Source: Gammaproteobacteria bacterium (GTDB taxonomy: Bacteria; Pseudomonadota; Gammaproteobacteria; SZUA-229). From it: a DNA stretch of 64,000 bases. Below the pieces are notes generated by a model. The model saw only the letters and a program-made list of their open reading frames with translations, was not told the origin of the DNA and ran no database searches. Position 1 is the stretch's first letter, and the number at the start of each line of letters is the position of its first letter. The DNA is taken from positions 124,001 through 188,000 of the forward strand of contig JAOULC010000001.1 of NCBI GenBank assembly GCA_029882215.1, written 5' to 3'. Shown here one piece after another: positions 20,169-29,431 of this stretch. Made by a program: the position numbers and the translations under genes.

Positions 20169-21227
20169 ATGAAACACTACCTATTATTTGCCAATCAAAT
20201 GTACTGCTACCCGATCCTCCGCCCTCTTCAGGAAGCCATTATCAAAAGAGGTGATAAAGTCGCCTGGTTTATCCACAATATCCCGGACATGCTGACTGAA
20301 GCAGATGGCCCGAGACTAGAAACTATCGAAGCAGTGCAAGAATATAACCCCATTGCTATTTATGTTCCTACCAACTGGATTCCTGATTTTTTTCCCGGCG
20401 TAAAAGTCCACGTATTTCATGGCTTTGATGTGGGTAAAAGAGCAAACACCCGACAGTCAGCTTCACGTATTCGCGGTATGTTTGATTTGTATTGCACACA
20501 GGGTCCCTACACCACCGAACAGTTTGAAGCCAAAGCAAAAAAGCTTGGCTATTTTAAAGTCATCGAAACCGGCTGGACGATGATGGACGGATTATTCAAA
20601 TCCAAAGTTGATTTACGTGAAAAGTTAGCCATAGATAAACCGATTATTTTGTACGGCTCTACATTTAGCCCGACATTTTCATCTGCCCGACAATTGGCAG
20701 ATACCATAGAGCGCTTGTCAAAAACCGGTCGCTGGCACTGGCTTATTAATCTGCACCCTAAAATGGACCAGGATGTAGTAGAGCGCTATAAGAACATGAG
20801 TGGGGAGAACTTAACTTTCTTTGATAATAAGCAAGATACATTTCCTTTGCTAAAGGCAGCCGATGCAATGCTTTGCGATACTTCTTCCATCTTCCTTCAG
20901 TACCTGCTGCTCGATAAGCCCGTAGTAACATTCAAAACAGCGATACCGGGGCCTCATCTGATTGATATTGACAACACGAGTGAAGTTGAAAAATCACTTA
21001 AGTACGCGCTAAGCAGACCCGAACAGCTGATGAAGGCAATAAGAGCATACGGTGACAGTATTCATCCCTATCGCGATGGAAACTCTTCAGAAAGGGTATT
21101 ACAGGCAACCGATGATTTTATTGCTCACGAAGCTGATAAATTAAAACCTAAACCATTAAATATATGGCGTAAATTGCGGATTCGTAAACAATTAAAATAT
21201 TACCGGTTGCGAGGCGTAAAATTTTAA
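20169..21227 (+). CDS. CDP-glycerol glycerophosphotransferase-like protein
   Basis: 352 residues. It begins MKHYLLFANQMYCYPILRPL, with HGFDVGKRAN and CTQGPYTTEQFE at mid-protein and ILYGSTFSPTFSSARQ, INLHPKMD and LCDTSSIFLQYLLLDKPVV in the second half. This is the GT-B layout of the CDP-glycerol transferase family, also seen in sugar 2-epimerase-like proteins. There is no membrane segment; a basic C-terminus (WRKLRIRKQLKYYRL) may contact the membrane. Given the neighbours, it may decorate LPS or another surface glycan. Confidence 0.75.
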   Translation: MKHYLLFANQMYCYPILRPLQEAIIKRGDKVAWFIHNIPDMLTEADGPRLETIEAVQEYNPIAIYVPTNWIPDFFPGVKVHVFHGFDVGKRANTRQSASRIRGMFDLYCTQGPYTTEQFEAKAKKLGYFKVIETGWTMMDGLFKSKVDLREKLAIDKPIILYGSTFSPTFSSARQLADTIERLSKTGRWHWLINLHPKMDQDVVERYKNMSGENLTFFDNKQDTFPLLKAADAMLCDTSSIFLQYLLLDKPVVTFKTAIPGPHLIDIDNTSEVEKSLKYALSRPEQLMKAIRAYGDSIHPYRDGNSSERVLQATDDFIAHEADKLKPKPLNIWRKLRIRKQLKYYRLRGVKF

Positions 21228-21348
21228 AGCATCAACAATAGTATATGTCATTATTTTGCTTTTGCTATTTACCCTTATCGCTGCGACTGAAGGATACATC
21301 GTATCGGGCCTCATCTAACAAATTTTTTTCGATCCAGACGGTGATAAA

Positions 21349-21561
21349 TTATTTCTTAGTTAATTTATAAACCGTACCACAATAAGGACAGCTGGCTTCG
21401 GTTTTATCATCAAGCGGGATATAAACACGCGGGTGTGAATTCCACAAAGTAGTACCTGGCATCGGGCAATGCACCGGCAAATCAGAAACACTGACTTCAT
21501 ACATTGTTTCTGCGCAGGACTCTTTAAGATTGATCTGCGCGGCGGTATTCGGATTCGGCAT
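21349..21561 (-). CDS. Small zinc-finger domain protein (NDUFS6/zf-CHCC type)
   Basis: 70 residues. A Cys/His pattern typical of the family: CAETMYEVSVSDLPVHCP, then SHPRVYIPL, then CPYCGTVYKL. Similar to the C-terminal domain of complex I subunit NDUFS6. In bacteria this small protein commonly sits near ilvE or LPS genes; its role is not established. It lies directly downstream of ilvE, separated by a terminator. Confidence 0.88.
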   Translation of the reverse strand: MPNPNTAAQINLKESCAETMYEVSVSDLPVHCPMPGTTLWNSHPRVYIPLDDKTEASCPYCGTVYKLTKK

Positions 21562-21579
21562 TACTTCCCCCTTGCTTCA

Positions 21580-21615
21580 TTAAAAAAAGAGCGCTTTTTA
21601 AGGCGCTCTTTTTTA
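21580..21615 (-). terminator. Terminator after ilvE
   Basis: A-run, AGAGCGC-tttttaag-GCGCTCT, T-run. It starts at the ilvE stop codon, has runs on both sides and separates ilvE from the zinc-finger gene. Confidence 0.88.
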
Positions 21616-22545
21616 TTATTTAACCGGTGTTAACCAGTCATTGTGTTTTTCAATTCGTCCGTGCACCACATCAAAATACATGGTCTGTAATTTCTCAGTA
21701 ATCGGACCGCGTTTACCTTCGCCAATCAGACGACCATCCAGTTCGCGAATAGGTGTTACTTCTGCTGCCGTACCTGTAAAGAAGGCTTCGTCAGCAATAT
21801 ATACTTCATCACGGGTGATGCGTTTTTCAACAATGGGAATGCCAATTTCTGCCGCTAATGCAAAAATCGTGTTTCGCGTTATGCCGTTCAGAGCAGAGGT
21901 CAGGTCAGGCGTATAGATCACGTTATCGTGTACCAGAAAGAAGTTTTCTCCGCTGCCTTCAGCCACATAGCCTTCATTATCTAACAGCAATGCTTCATCG
22001 CAACCACAAGCCAGCGCTTCTTGCAGGGCAAGCATTGAATTAATGTAGTTACCATTGGCTTTTGCTTTACACATGGTGATATTGACGTGGTGGCGTGTGT
22101 ATGACGATGTACGAATTTTAATGCCTTTTTCCAGTGCATCCGCACCCAGATAAGCCCCCCACTCCCAGGCCGCTATCATCACGTGTGTTTTCAGGTTGTC
22201 AGCACGTAAACCCATGCCTTCTGAGCCATAGAAGACCATCGGCCGAAGATAAGCGGTATCCAGATTATTTTGCGCTACAACATCACACTGTGCCTGATTA
22301 ATCGTTTCTTTATCGAACGTCATTGGCATATTCATAATATGCGCAGAATCAAACAAGCGACGGGTATGCGCTTCAAGGCGGAATATAGCTGCACCCTGAT
22401 TTTCGGTTTGATAGGCTCGTACACCTTCAAAAACACCCATGCCATAATGTAAGGTATGAGTCAGTACATGTACCTTGGCCTCACGCCAGGGAACCATTTC
22501 ACCATCAAACCAGATAACGCCATCGCGATCAGCCATAGTTGGCAT
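21616..22545 (-). CDS. ilvE: Branched-chain amino acid aminotransferase
   Basis: The ATG at 22545 (MPTMADRDGVIWFDGEMVPW) has GGAG eight bases upstream; the track's TTG at 22551 is less likely. 309 residues, class IV PLP aminotransferase. Motifs: HTLHYGMGVFEGVRAY, CKAKANGNYINSMLA (with the PLP lysine), LLDNEGYVAEGSGENFF and EAFFTGTAAEVTPI. It interconverts Val, Leu and Ile with their 2-oxo acids. It lies downstream of glnE, and ilvD is elsewhere in this window. Confidence 0.97.
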   Translation of the reverse strand: MPTMADRDGVIWFDGEMVPWREAKVHVLTHTLHYGMGVFEGVRAYQTENQGAAIFRLEAHTRRLFDSAHIMNMPMTFDKETINQAQCDVVAQNNLDTAYLRPMVFYGSEGMGLRADNLKTHVMIAAWEWGAYLGADALEKGIKIRTSSYTRHHVNITMCKAKANGNYINSMLALQEALACGCDEALLLDNEGYVAEGSGENFFLVHDNVIYTPDLTSALNGITRNTIFALAAEIGIPIVEKRITRDEVYIADEAFFTGTAAEVTPIRELDGRLIGEGKRGPITEKLQTMYFDVVHGRIEKHNDWLTPVK

Positions 22546-22604
22546 AATCAATACTCCACAGTTTTTTTATAAAACAGTCAGGCCTTGTTTTGACAAGACC
22601 TGAC

Positions 22605-25511
22605 TCACAATTCTTCATTTAGTACTTCAAGCCAGACAGCTTTCACCTTGTCCCGGCATACACTGATTTCTGACTCATCAAATAACAGTGTTTCTTCATC
22701 CAGTGCCCGCTGGTGTGACAGATCGCGGTAATACCGGTAACAGTCGGTCAGCATACGGGCTCTTTCTTCAGTCCAGCATTTCAGCTCAGCTAATAATGAA
22801 ATTAGCTCAATGGTTGAATAACGACTGACCAGTTCAGGCTGTTGCGCTGCATTGGATAATACCGCAAACTGCACAATAAACTCTATATCAACCAGCCCAC
22901 CGGCATCCTGTTTCAGCTGAAATTGTTCAGTATTACTGTCACTTCCAAGGTGGCTGCGCATTTTAGCGCGCATATCCCGCACATCATCGAGTAATTTCAG
23001 CTGATCTCGATCCTGACATAAAACTGATCGTCTAATTCTATCAAATTCATAACTGATTTGGGAATTAGTCACAACAATTCTCGCCCTTAATAAGGCCTGA
23101 TGCTCCCATGTCCAGGCCTGCTTTTGCTGATATTGCTCAAATGCAGATAAACTGCTCACCAATAAACCCTTTGCACCGTCCGGTCTTAGCCGCGTATCGA
23201 CTTCATATAAGCGCCCCGCATTTGTGTAGGAGGATAATATATGAATGACGCGCTGGGTCATTTTGGCAAAAAACACGCTGTTATCGACACTGCGCGTACC
23301 ATCCGTCATTTGATACTGACCAACGCTGTTGTGTAAAAAGACAATATCCAGATCGGAGTTATAACCCAGTTCCTGCCCACCCAGTTTGCCATAAGCAATG
23401 ATAGCCAGCTCCGGGAAATATTTTTTTTCATCTGTCTGACAAACGGGACGACCAAATTTCTCCACCGTATCAATTAAAGCCATCTGATAAACCCGGTGTA
23501 AAATGATTTCTGCCAGCAGTGATAATTGTGAACTGATTGCAAAAGCATCTAAATCACCGGCCACATCCAGAGCTGCTATTCTCAAAATATGACTGTGTTT
23601 AAAGTGGCGCAGCACATCCATTTGTTGTTCCAGATCATTATCATCATAACGGCTGGCTGCAATATCCAGCTCCTGCTCCATTTCTAAATTACCGGGTAAA
23701 TGGTAGAGCTGGGACGGATCCAGCAAATCATCCAGCAGCAGCGGGTATCTGGTTAACAATTTGGTGATTAAAACACTGGCAGCGCATAAGCGAATTAATT
23801 GCGTTAACGCCATCGGGTACTCTATTAACAGCGCCAGATAGACACTGCGCTTTAGTACCGAGTTCACAACTTCCAGTAACCGGCTTAAAACAATTTCCGG
23901 TTTTTGCTGTTGTTCGATAGCAGCCAGGATCATCGGCATCAGTTCATCTAAGCGTTTTCTTGCTGTATCGCCGATGTGATTAATGGTTTTAGAGGTAGAG
24001 AAATCATTCACCTGTTGCCAGACAGACTTTGCCTGATAAAAGCCCCGCTCTGTGAGTTTTTCCAGCGCGGTTTCTTCATCTAACTGACCTACCCAAAGAG
24101 CGTGATAAAAACCCGTCTCACCTGTATCAGTACCATCTGATAACTGTGGTGACTCAAAGACCATCTCGAAATAGCTGTGCACACGTTTTCTGTGAAACCA
24201 GGTCTGTTCCAGCAAGCCTGCCCAGTCGGCAATCTTCATCGTATGACAGATTCTAGCCTGTGAAACTTCATCTTTTGGCAGCAGATGTGTCTGCTCATCA
24301 TTGAGCATTTGCAAACGATTTTCCAGCCGCCGCAAATACTCATAACTTTCCAGCAAGTGCTGCACTGTCTGACCGGGCAAATCATTAAGCTCGGCCAGCA
24401 GCTTTAACACATCAACAATGCCTCTTATTTGTAACTCCGGTTTACGTCCGCCGCGAATAAGCTGAAAAGTCTGGCCAATGAATTCAATTTCACGAATCCC
24501 TCCTTCACCCAGCTTGATATTATGCTGCAAGCCTTTGCTGTTAATCTGGTTATCAATTAACGACTTCATTTTCCTTATCGAAGAAAATGCGCCAAAATCA
24601 AGATAACGGCGAAACACAAACGGCTTTAATATTTGCGTCAGTTCATCAATATCAGCGATATCACCATAGATGGCCCTGCCCTTGATCATGGCATAGCGTT
24701 CCCAGCTTCTGCCCTGAGTCTGATAATAGTTTTCCAGCCCGGCAAAACTCATCACCAAGGGTCCGCTGTCACCAAATGGTCGCAAACGCGTATCCACCCT
24801 GAAGACAAAGCCATCCACCGTGATTTTATTCAGCATGGTAATAAAACGCTGCATTAAACGGGTAAAAAACTCACTGTTATCGAGCGTGCGCTTACCCGCC
24901 GTTTCGCCACGCTCTGAATAGAAAAAGATTAAATCAATATCAGATGAAAAGTTTAATTCGTAGGCACCTAGTTTACCCATACCCACAACCAGCGGACGAA
25001 GCGTTTTCCCAGCGGGATTTTGTGGCACGCCGATTTTTTCACAGCTATCCAGAAATAATGCTTCCAGTGTAACCTTAATACAGGCATCGGCAAGCCAGCT
25101 CAGTTCCTGTAATGTCTGCGTTGTTGCAGCATCACAGACAAGATCGCGCCAGGCGATACGAATCATTTCATATTGACGAAACTGCCGGAGCAATGACATG
25201 AGCTGAAGATCATCCCTGACACCTTTGATTTTTTCACTGAGGATTTGCTGATAATCCATCGCCGTGCGGGATGCATTTAAATCACCGGACTGAATTAAAG
25301 CACGGGCAATCGACGGACTGTGTGTAATATGACGGGCAATGAAGTCACTGCAGCAAAAGATATCAAGCAGCGTATCTGCAGACAGGCAGTCATCAGGCTT
25401 AAAATCATCACGCTGGCAAGCCGCTGACCACTGCGACCAGTAGTTTTTTAATAAGCCATGTAATACAGAGGGGTATTTATCAAGTTGCACTGATATGTCG
25501 GTTATAGACAA
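22605..25511 (-). CDS. glnE: Glutamine synthetase adenylyltransferase / deadenylase
   Basis: 968 residues from a TTG start with AGG about eight bases upstream. Two nucleotidyltransferase domains: LGAYELNFSSDIDLIFFY (N-terminal, deadenylylating) and LGGQELGYNSDLDIVFLH (C-terminal, adenylylating), each followed by a helical domain (GEGGIREIEFIGQ; AGGLVDIEFIVQF). It adjusts glutamine synthetase activity to nitrogen status under GlnB control. The glnE-ilvE pair close to LPS heptose genes matches the order in Pseudomonas-type genomes. Confidence 0.97.
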   Translation of the reverse strand: MSITDISVQLDKYPSVLHGLLKNYWSQWSAACQRDDFKPDDCLSADTLLDIFCCSDFIARHITHSPSIARALIQSGDLNASRTAMDYQQILSEKIKGVRDDLQLMSLLRQFRQYEMIRIAWRDLVCDAATTQTLQELSWLADACIKVTLEALFLDSCEKIGVPQNPAGKTLRPLVVGMGKLGAYELNFSSDIDLIFFYSERGETAGKRTLDNSEFFTRLMQRFITMLNKITVDGFVFRVDTRLRPFGDSGPLVMSFAGLENYYQTQGRSWERYAMIKGRAIYGDIADIDELTQILKPFVFRRYLDFGAFSSIRKMKSLIDNQINSKGLQHNIKLGEGGIREIEFIGQTFQLIRGGRKPELQIRGIVDVLKLLAELNDLPGQTVQHLLESYEYLRRLENRLQMLNDEQTHLLPKDEVSQARICHTMKIADWAGLLEQTWFHRKRVHSYFEMVFESPQLSDGTDTGETGFYHALWVGQLDEETALEKLTERGFYQAKSVWQQVNDFSTSKTINHIGDTARKRLDELMPMILAAIEQQQKPEIVLSRLLEVVNSVLKRSVYLALLIEYPMALTQLIRLCAASVLITKLLTRYPLLLDDLLDPSQLYHLPGNLEMEQELDIAASRYDDNDLEQQMDVLRHFKHSHILRIAALDVAGDLDAFAISSQLSLLAEIILHRVYQMALIDTVEKFGRPVCQTDEKKYFPELAIIAYGKLGGQELGYNSDLDIVFLHNSVGQYQMTDGTRSVDNSVFFAKMTQRVIHILSSYTNAGRLYEVDTRLRPDGAKGLLVSSLSAFEQYQQKQAWTWEHQALLRARIVVTNSQISYEFDRIRRSVLCQDRDQLKLLDDVRDMRAKMRSHLGSDSNTEQFQLKQDAGGLVDIEFIVQFAVLSNAAQQPELVSRYSTIELISLLAELKCWTEERARMLTDCYRYYRDLSHQRALDEETLLFDESEISVCRDKVKAVWLEVLNEEL

Positions 25512-25550
25512 AGGAAAACCTAGCTCATTAAATTATTTGCTTCAACAGAT

Positions 25551-26135
25551 TTAAAATAACTCTATCTCATCATCAGTACCAGCAGTTTTTTTCTTTTCTG
25601 CTAATTTTCTCAGCGCTTCAATAATAGGCTCACCGGCAAGAATGGCGTCAAACAATTGTTTATCTTCTTCCATCGTATATGAATCTCTGATGACTGCTTG
25701 CAAAGTTTTCCAGGCTTCAACGGAGTGCAAGCTTTCTTCATCACCGATCAGCGCCGTCAGATTACTCATGCTATTACGAATATGGCTCAGCCTTTGAACC
25801 AGTTTGTCGTAAAACTGAAAAGCGATGATCGATTTTTGCATCTCTCCACTGAGTTCAGTGCACTGTTGTTTTACTTCTTTATGTAATAGCGGATCAATAT
25901 CACTGTACGTTGAAAAAGACTCGATCGCTTTAGCGATGCTGCTGATACCTGAGGACATGGAAGTAAAAGACTCAGTCAACACATCAATCGACTCATCACC
26001 ATCGGTCATACTGTATTCGATTTGAGCTGTCGCCAAATTCAGCATAACGATAGTTTCCCGTACCTGACTCCAGTCGGAGCCAGATAACTGTGATGGTATT
26101 TGATTTGCTATCTTCTGGACAGGCCTATCCGTCAT
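25551..26135 (-). CDS. CheZ-like helical protein of unknown role
   Basis: 194 residues, almost all helix. The segment QKSIIAFQFYDKLVQRLSHIRNSMSNL resembles the CheZ helix that carries the catalytic Gln toward response regulators, and the acidic C-terminus (TDDEIELF) resembles the CheZ CheY-binding tail. No chemotaxis gene is adjacent. It is 39 bases upstream of glnE, so possibly co-transcribed. A response-regulator phosphatase or adaptor role is a guess from shape; a generic coiled-coil protein is the alternative. Confidence 0.6.
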   Translation of the reverse strand: MTDRPVQKIANQIPSQLSGSDWSQVRETIVMLNLATAQIEYSMTDGDESIDVLTESFTSMSSGISSIAKAIESFSTYSDIDPLLHKEVKQQCTELSGEMQKSIIAFQFYDKLVQRLSHIRNSMSNLTALIGDEESLHSVEAWKTLQAVIRDSYTMEEDKQLFDAILAGEPIIEALRKLAEKKKTAGTDDEIELF

Positions 26136-26199
26136 GCCTCAACCTCTATGGTAATATTTGATTATTACCACGAAGTATAGATGTAAATCTTAGTTTTGC

Positions 26200-27402
26200 T
26201 TATTTAACGGCAACAGTATTAACACTGGCGGCAGCCTTTTTAGCTTTAACACGGGCAGCCTCTGTTGTCTCAGAAACAGCCAGCGCCACACCCATGCGGC
26301 GACGAATAAACGATTCTGGCTTACCAAATAAACGAATTTCAGTCTGTGCTTCTGACAATGCGAGATCCACATTTTCATAAGCAATGCCCTGCTCATCCAT
26401 CCCGCCATAAATCACCGCACTGGCACCCGTATCACGCAAACCGGTATCAACCGGTAAACCCAATATGGCACGGGCATGCAAGGCAAACTCACTTTGCCAC
26501 TGTGTCATCAGTGTCACCAGACCGGTGTCATGTGGACGCGGGCTGACTTCACTAAAATAAACCTCATCGCCTTTAATAAACAACTCAACCCCGAAGATGC
26601 CGCGACCACCCAGACTGGTTGTCACTTTTTCAGCCATCTGCTGGGCTTTTTTAAGCACAGCTTCTGACATCGCCTGAGGTTGCCAGCTCTCAACATAATC
26701 ACCTTTGTCCTGCAGATGCCCAATTGGCTGACAATAACTGGTGATGATGTTTGCCTGATCATTTAAAGAACGCACGGTTAATAAAGTGATTTCATAGTCA
26801 AATTCAACCACCGCTTCTACAATGATACGTCCGCTGTTAATCCGGCCGCCACTCATGGCGTAATCCCAGGCTTTGCTAACATCGCCGGCACTATTAATTC
26901 GGGACTGACCTTTGCCTGATGACGACATGACTGGCTTAATAATACAGGGATAACCGACACCATTTTCAATCGCAGCCTGCAGCTCATCCAGACTGTCAGC
27001 AAACGCATAAGCTGATGTCGCCAGACCCAGTTCTTCTGCAGCCAGCCGGCGAATTCCTTCACGGTTCATGGTTAACTGCGTAGCGCGTGCGGTAGGAATA
27101 ACTTCCGCCAGACCTTCGGCTTCGATTTCGGCCAGCATATCCGTTGCAATGGCTTCAATTTCCGGCACGATCAGATCCGGCTTCACTTCTTCAATCAGCT
27201 GCCTTAAAGCCGTACCATCCGCCATATTAATCGTATAAGCACGATGCGCAACCTGATGACCTGGCGCGTTGTCATAGCGGTCGACCGCGATCACTTCAAC
27301 ACCAAAACGTTGCAGCTCGATAATGACTTCTTTGCCCAGTTCACCACTACCAAGCAGCATCACTTTGGTAGCGCTCGGGCTTAACGGGGTACCTATTCTC
27401 AT
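26200..27402 (-). CDS. purT: Formate-dependent GAR transformylase PurT
   Basis: 400 residues, ATP-grasp enzyme. [22 protein letters not shown] at the N-terminus, [23 protein letters not shown] (ATP binding) and [28 protein letters not shown]. It makes formyl-GAR in purine synthesis from formate and ATP. It begins one base after the end of the upstream phosphate permease gene, so the two share a transcript. Confidence 0.96.
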   Translation of the reverse strand: MRIGTPLSPSATKVMLLGSGELGKEVIIELQRFGVEVIAVDRYDNAPGHQVAHRAYTINMADGTALRQLIEEVKPDLIVPEIEAIATDMLAEIEAEGLAEVIPTARATQLTMNREGIRRLAAEELGLATSAYAFADSLDELQAAIENGVGYPCIIKPVMSSSGKGQSRINSAGDVSKAWDYAMSGGRINSGRIIVEAVVEFDYEITLLTVRSLNDQANIITSYCQPIGHLQDKGDYVESWQPQAMSEAVLKKAQQMAEKVTTSLGGRGIFGVELFIKGDEVYFSEVSPRPHDTGLVTLMTQWQSEFALHARAILGLPVDTGLRDTGASAVIYGGMDEQGIAYENVDLALSEAQTEIRLFGKPESFIRRRMGVALAVSETTEAARVKAKKAAASVNTVAVK

Positions 27403-28668
27403 TTAGCTGAATATCCCTTTTAATACGTAGAAGAAGATAATTGCCAGAATAGCACCGGCCGGTAACGTAATAATCCATGACATAAAGATATTTCGGATTA
27501 CTGTCAGGTTAAGTGCCGCCATACCGCGTGCCAGACCTACACCTAAAACTGCACCAACCAGTGTATGCGTAGTAGAAATCGGCAAGCCCGTACCGGAGGC
27601 TAATACAACAGTGGTCGCCGCAGCCAGTGTTGCTGCAAAGCCACGACTCGGTGTGAGCTCGGTAATATTGTGACCCACTGTTGCCATCACTTTATGACCA
27701 TACATCATCAGACCTGCAACAATACCGGCACCACCAATCAGTAATACCCAGACAGACAGGGCAGATTTTTGGGCGATTTCACCACCACTTTGTACAATAC
27801 CCACAATGGCCGCGACCGGACCAATGGCATTAGCCACATCATTCGAGCCATGAGCAAACGCCATCGCACAGGCCGTCACTACCATCAAAACAGCAAATAC
27901 TTTTTCAACACTGGCATAGTGGAAATCTTTATTCAGCGTTTCATTCATTTTTATTTTACGAATCACCATCACGCCAAGCGCGGTAATAAGCAGTCCGATC
28001 AGCGTGGCGTAGAAATAATTTTCCAGGGTTGATGTATGCAAACCGACATGTTTCAGACCTTTAACCAGGGTTACCAGTGAAATAATAAAACCGACCATAA
28101 AGATATAAAACGGCACATATTTTTTGGCATTATCAAACGGATTTTCCGTATCTAGTATCAGCTTTTGCACACTGCGAAATAAAGCATAAGCAATCACACC
28201 GGCCAGTACCGGAGATACAACCCAGCTGGCAACAATAAAGCCAACCTTGCCCCAGCTCACCGCCTCAATACCAATACCGACCATTGCAAAACCCACAATC
28301 GCGCCGACAATAGAATGTGTGGTTGAAACCGGCCAGCCTTTATGTGAGGCGATTAATAACCAGCAACCGGCAGCCAGCAATGCTGCCAGCATACCGTAAA
28401 CCAGTAACTCCGGCGTTGACTCCAGCACCTTGGCATCGATGATGCCTTTACGAATGGTTTTCGTTACCTGGCCACCGGCTAAGATAGCACCGGCAAATTC
28501 AAATACTGCGGCGATTAATATTGCCTGTTTAATGGTCAGGGCTTTTGAACCAACCGATGTTGCCATTGCATTAGCCACATCATTAGCACCAATACCCCAT
28601 GCCATAAACAGACCAAAAATACCTGCAAGCACCAGAAACAGGGTTGCATTCTCTATAATAATATTCAT
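27403..28668 (-). CDS. pit: Low-affinity inorganic phosphate transporter (Pit family)
   Basis: 421 residues, about ten membrane segments in two repeated halves. PiT signatures: GANDVANAMATSVGSKAL near the N-terminus and AHGSNDVANAIGPVAAI in the second half, plus paired GWPVSTTHSIVGAI and GLPISTTHTLVGAV. It imports metal-phosphate with protons or Na+. Six bases separate it from the upstream DUF47 gene. Confidence 0.93.
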   Translation of the reverse strand: MNIIIENATLFLVLAGIFGLFMAWGIGANDVANAMATSVGSKALTIKQAILIAAVFEFAGAILAGGQVTKTIRKGIIDAKVLESTPELLVYGMLAALLAAGCWLLIASHKGWPVSTTHSIVGAIVGFAMVGIGIEAVSWGKVGFIVASWVVSPVLAGVIAYALFRSVQKLILDTENPFDNAKKYVPFYIFMVGFIISLVTLVKGLKHVGLHTSTLENYFYATLIGLLITALGVMVIRKIKMNETLNKDFHYASVEKVFAVLMVVTACAMAFAHGSNDVANAIGPVAAIVGIVQSGGEIAQKSALSVWVLLIGGAGIVAGLMMYGHKVMATVGHNITELTPSRGFAATLAAATTVVLASGTGLPISTTHTLVGAVLGVGLARGMAALNLTVIRNIFMSWIITLPAGAILAIIFFYVLKGIFS

Positions 28669-28674
28669 TGCCGC

Positions 28675-29355
28675 CTACCTCGCCAAAAATAATTGTAAAC
28701 GACTTCCAACTCGTTGTGCCTGATCTGCAACATCTCCGGTTGCTTCGATGACTTTATACAAAAACATCGCCTCTAATGGCGGCATATCATTTTCAATCTG
28801 GAATAATTTTCCGCGTATTTTACGTTCCAGCGTATCGGTATTTGATTCGATTTTATCCAGCTTTTTAAGCATGGTCTGAACCAGTTTGACCTCACTGCCG
28901 CGAAAGCCTGTTTCAACCAGTTCATCGAGTTCATTGATTGTAATCTTTGCCTGCTCACTGGCATCAACCACTCGCTGAATAAATTTACTGTAATCAGCGG
29001 CAATCGTTTTCGGTAAAATCATTTTACGACCGAGGATAATCCCTGCCACGTCTTTTGCTTTATTTGCAATCCGATCCTGTGCTGTTAGCACTTCTAACAA
29101 ATCCTGCCGGGAAACCTGCATAAACAAACCCTTAGGCAGATTCATGCGTAATTCTTTTTTCATTACATCCGCTTCATTTTCCAGCCCGGAAATCTGTTTT
29201 TGTAACTTCTCAACAGTTTTCCAGTTTTCAGCAATCAGTGCCTCACAAAAAGGCACTAATAAAGAGACACATTCGTGCACTTTTTCCATATGAACCTGCA
29301 TTGGTTTAACAGGTGATGTGCCGAAAATTCCTGACATGTAATTACTGACAGCCAT
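28675..29355 (-). CDS. DUF47 / PhoU-like protein, partner of the Pit transporter
   Basis: 226 residues, helical, PhoU-like. Motifs include FGTSPVKPMQVHMEKVHEC, RQDLLEVLTAQDRIANKAKDVAGI and a C-terminal IEATGDVADQAQRVGSRLQLFLAR. DUF47 genes usually sit directly before pit-type phosphate permeases and are thought to adjust them. Here it is the first gene of a DUF47-pit-purT unit. Confidence 0.9.
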   Translation of the reverse strand: MAVSNYMSGIFGTSPVKPMQVHMEKVHECVSLLVPFCEALIAENWKTVEKLQKQISGLENEADVMKKELRMNLPKGLFMQVSRQDLLEVLTAQDRIANKAKDVAGIILGRKMILPKTIAADYSKFIQRVVDASEQAKITINELDELVETGFRGSEVKLVQTMLKKLDKIESNTDTLERKIRGKLFQIENDMPPLEAMFLYKVIEATGDVADQAQRVGSRLQLFLAR

Positions 29356-29394
29356 AAGACCCTCTCAGATTTATAAATTTAATTTTTAAACTCT

Positions 29395-29425
29395 TATAAA
29401 AAAAGCCCGGATTTTAGCCGGGCTT
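29395..29425 (-). terminator. Terminator after ilvD
   Basis: On the minus strand AAGCCCGG-ctaaaat-CCGGGCTT followed by TTTTTTATAAG, seven bases after the ilvD stop. Confidence 0.9.
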
Positions 29426-29431
29426 AGTTCT

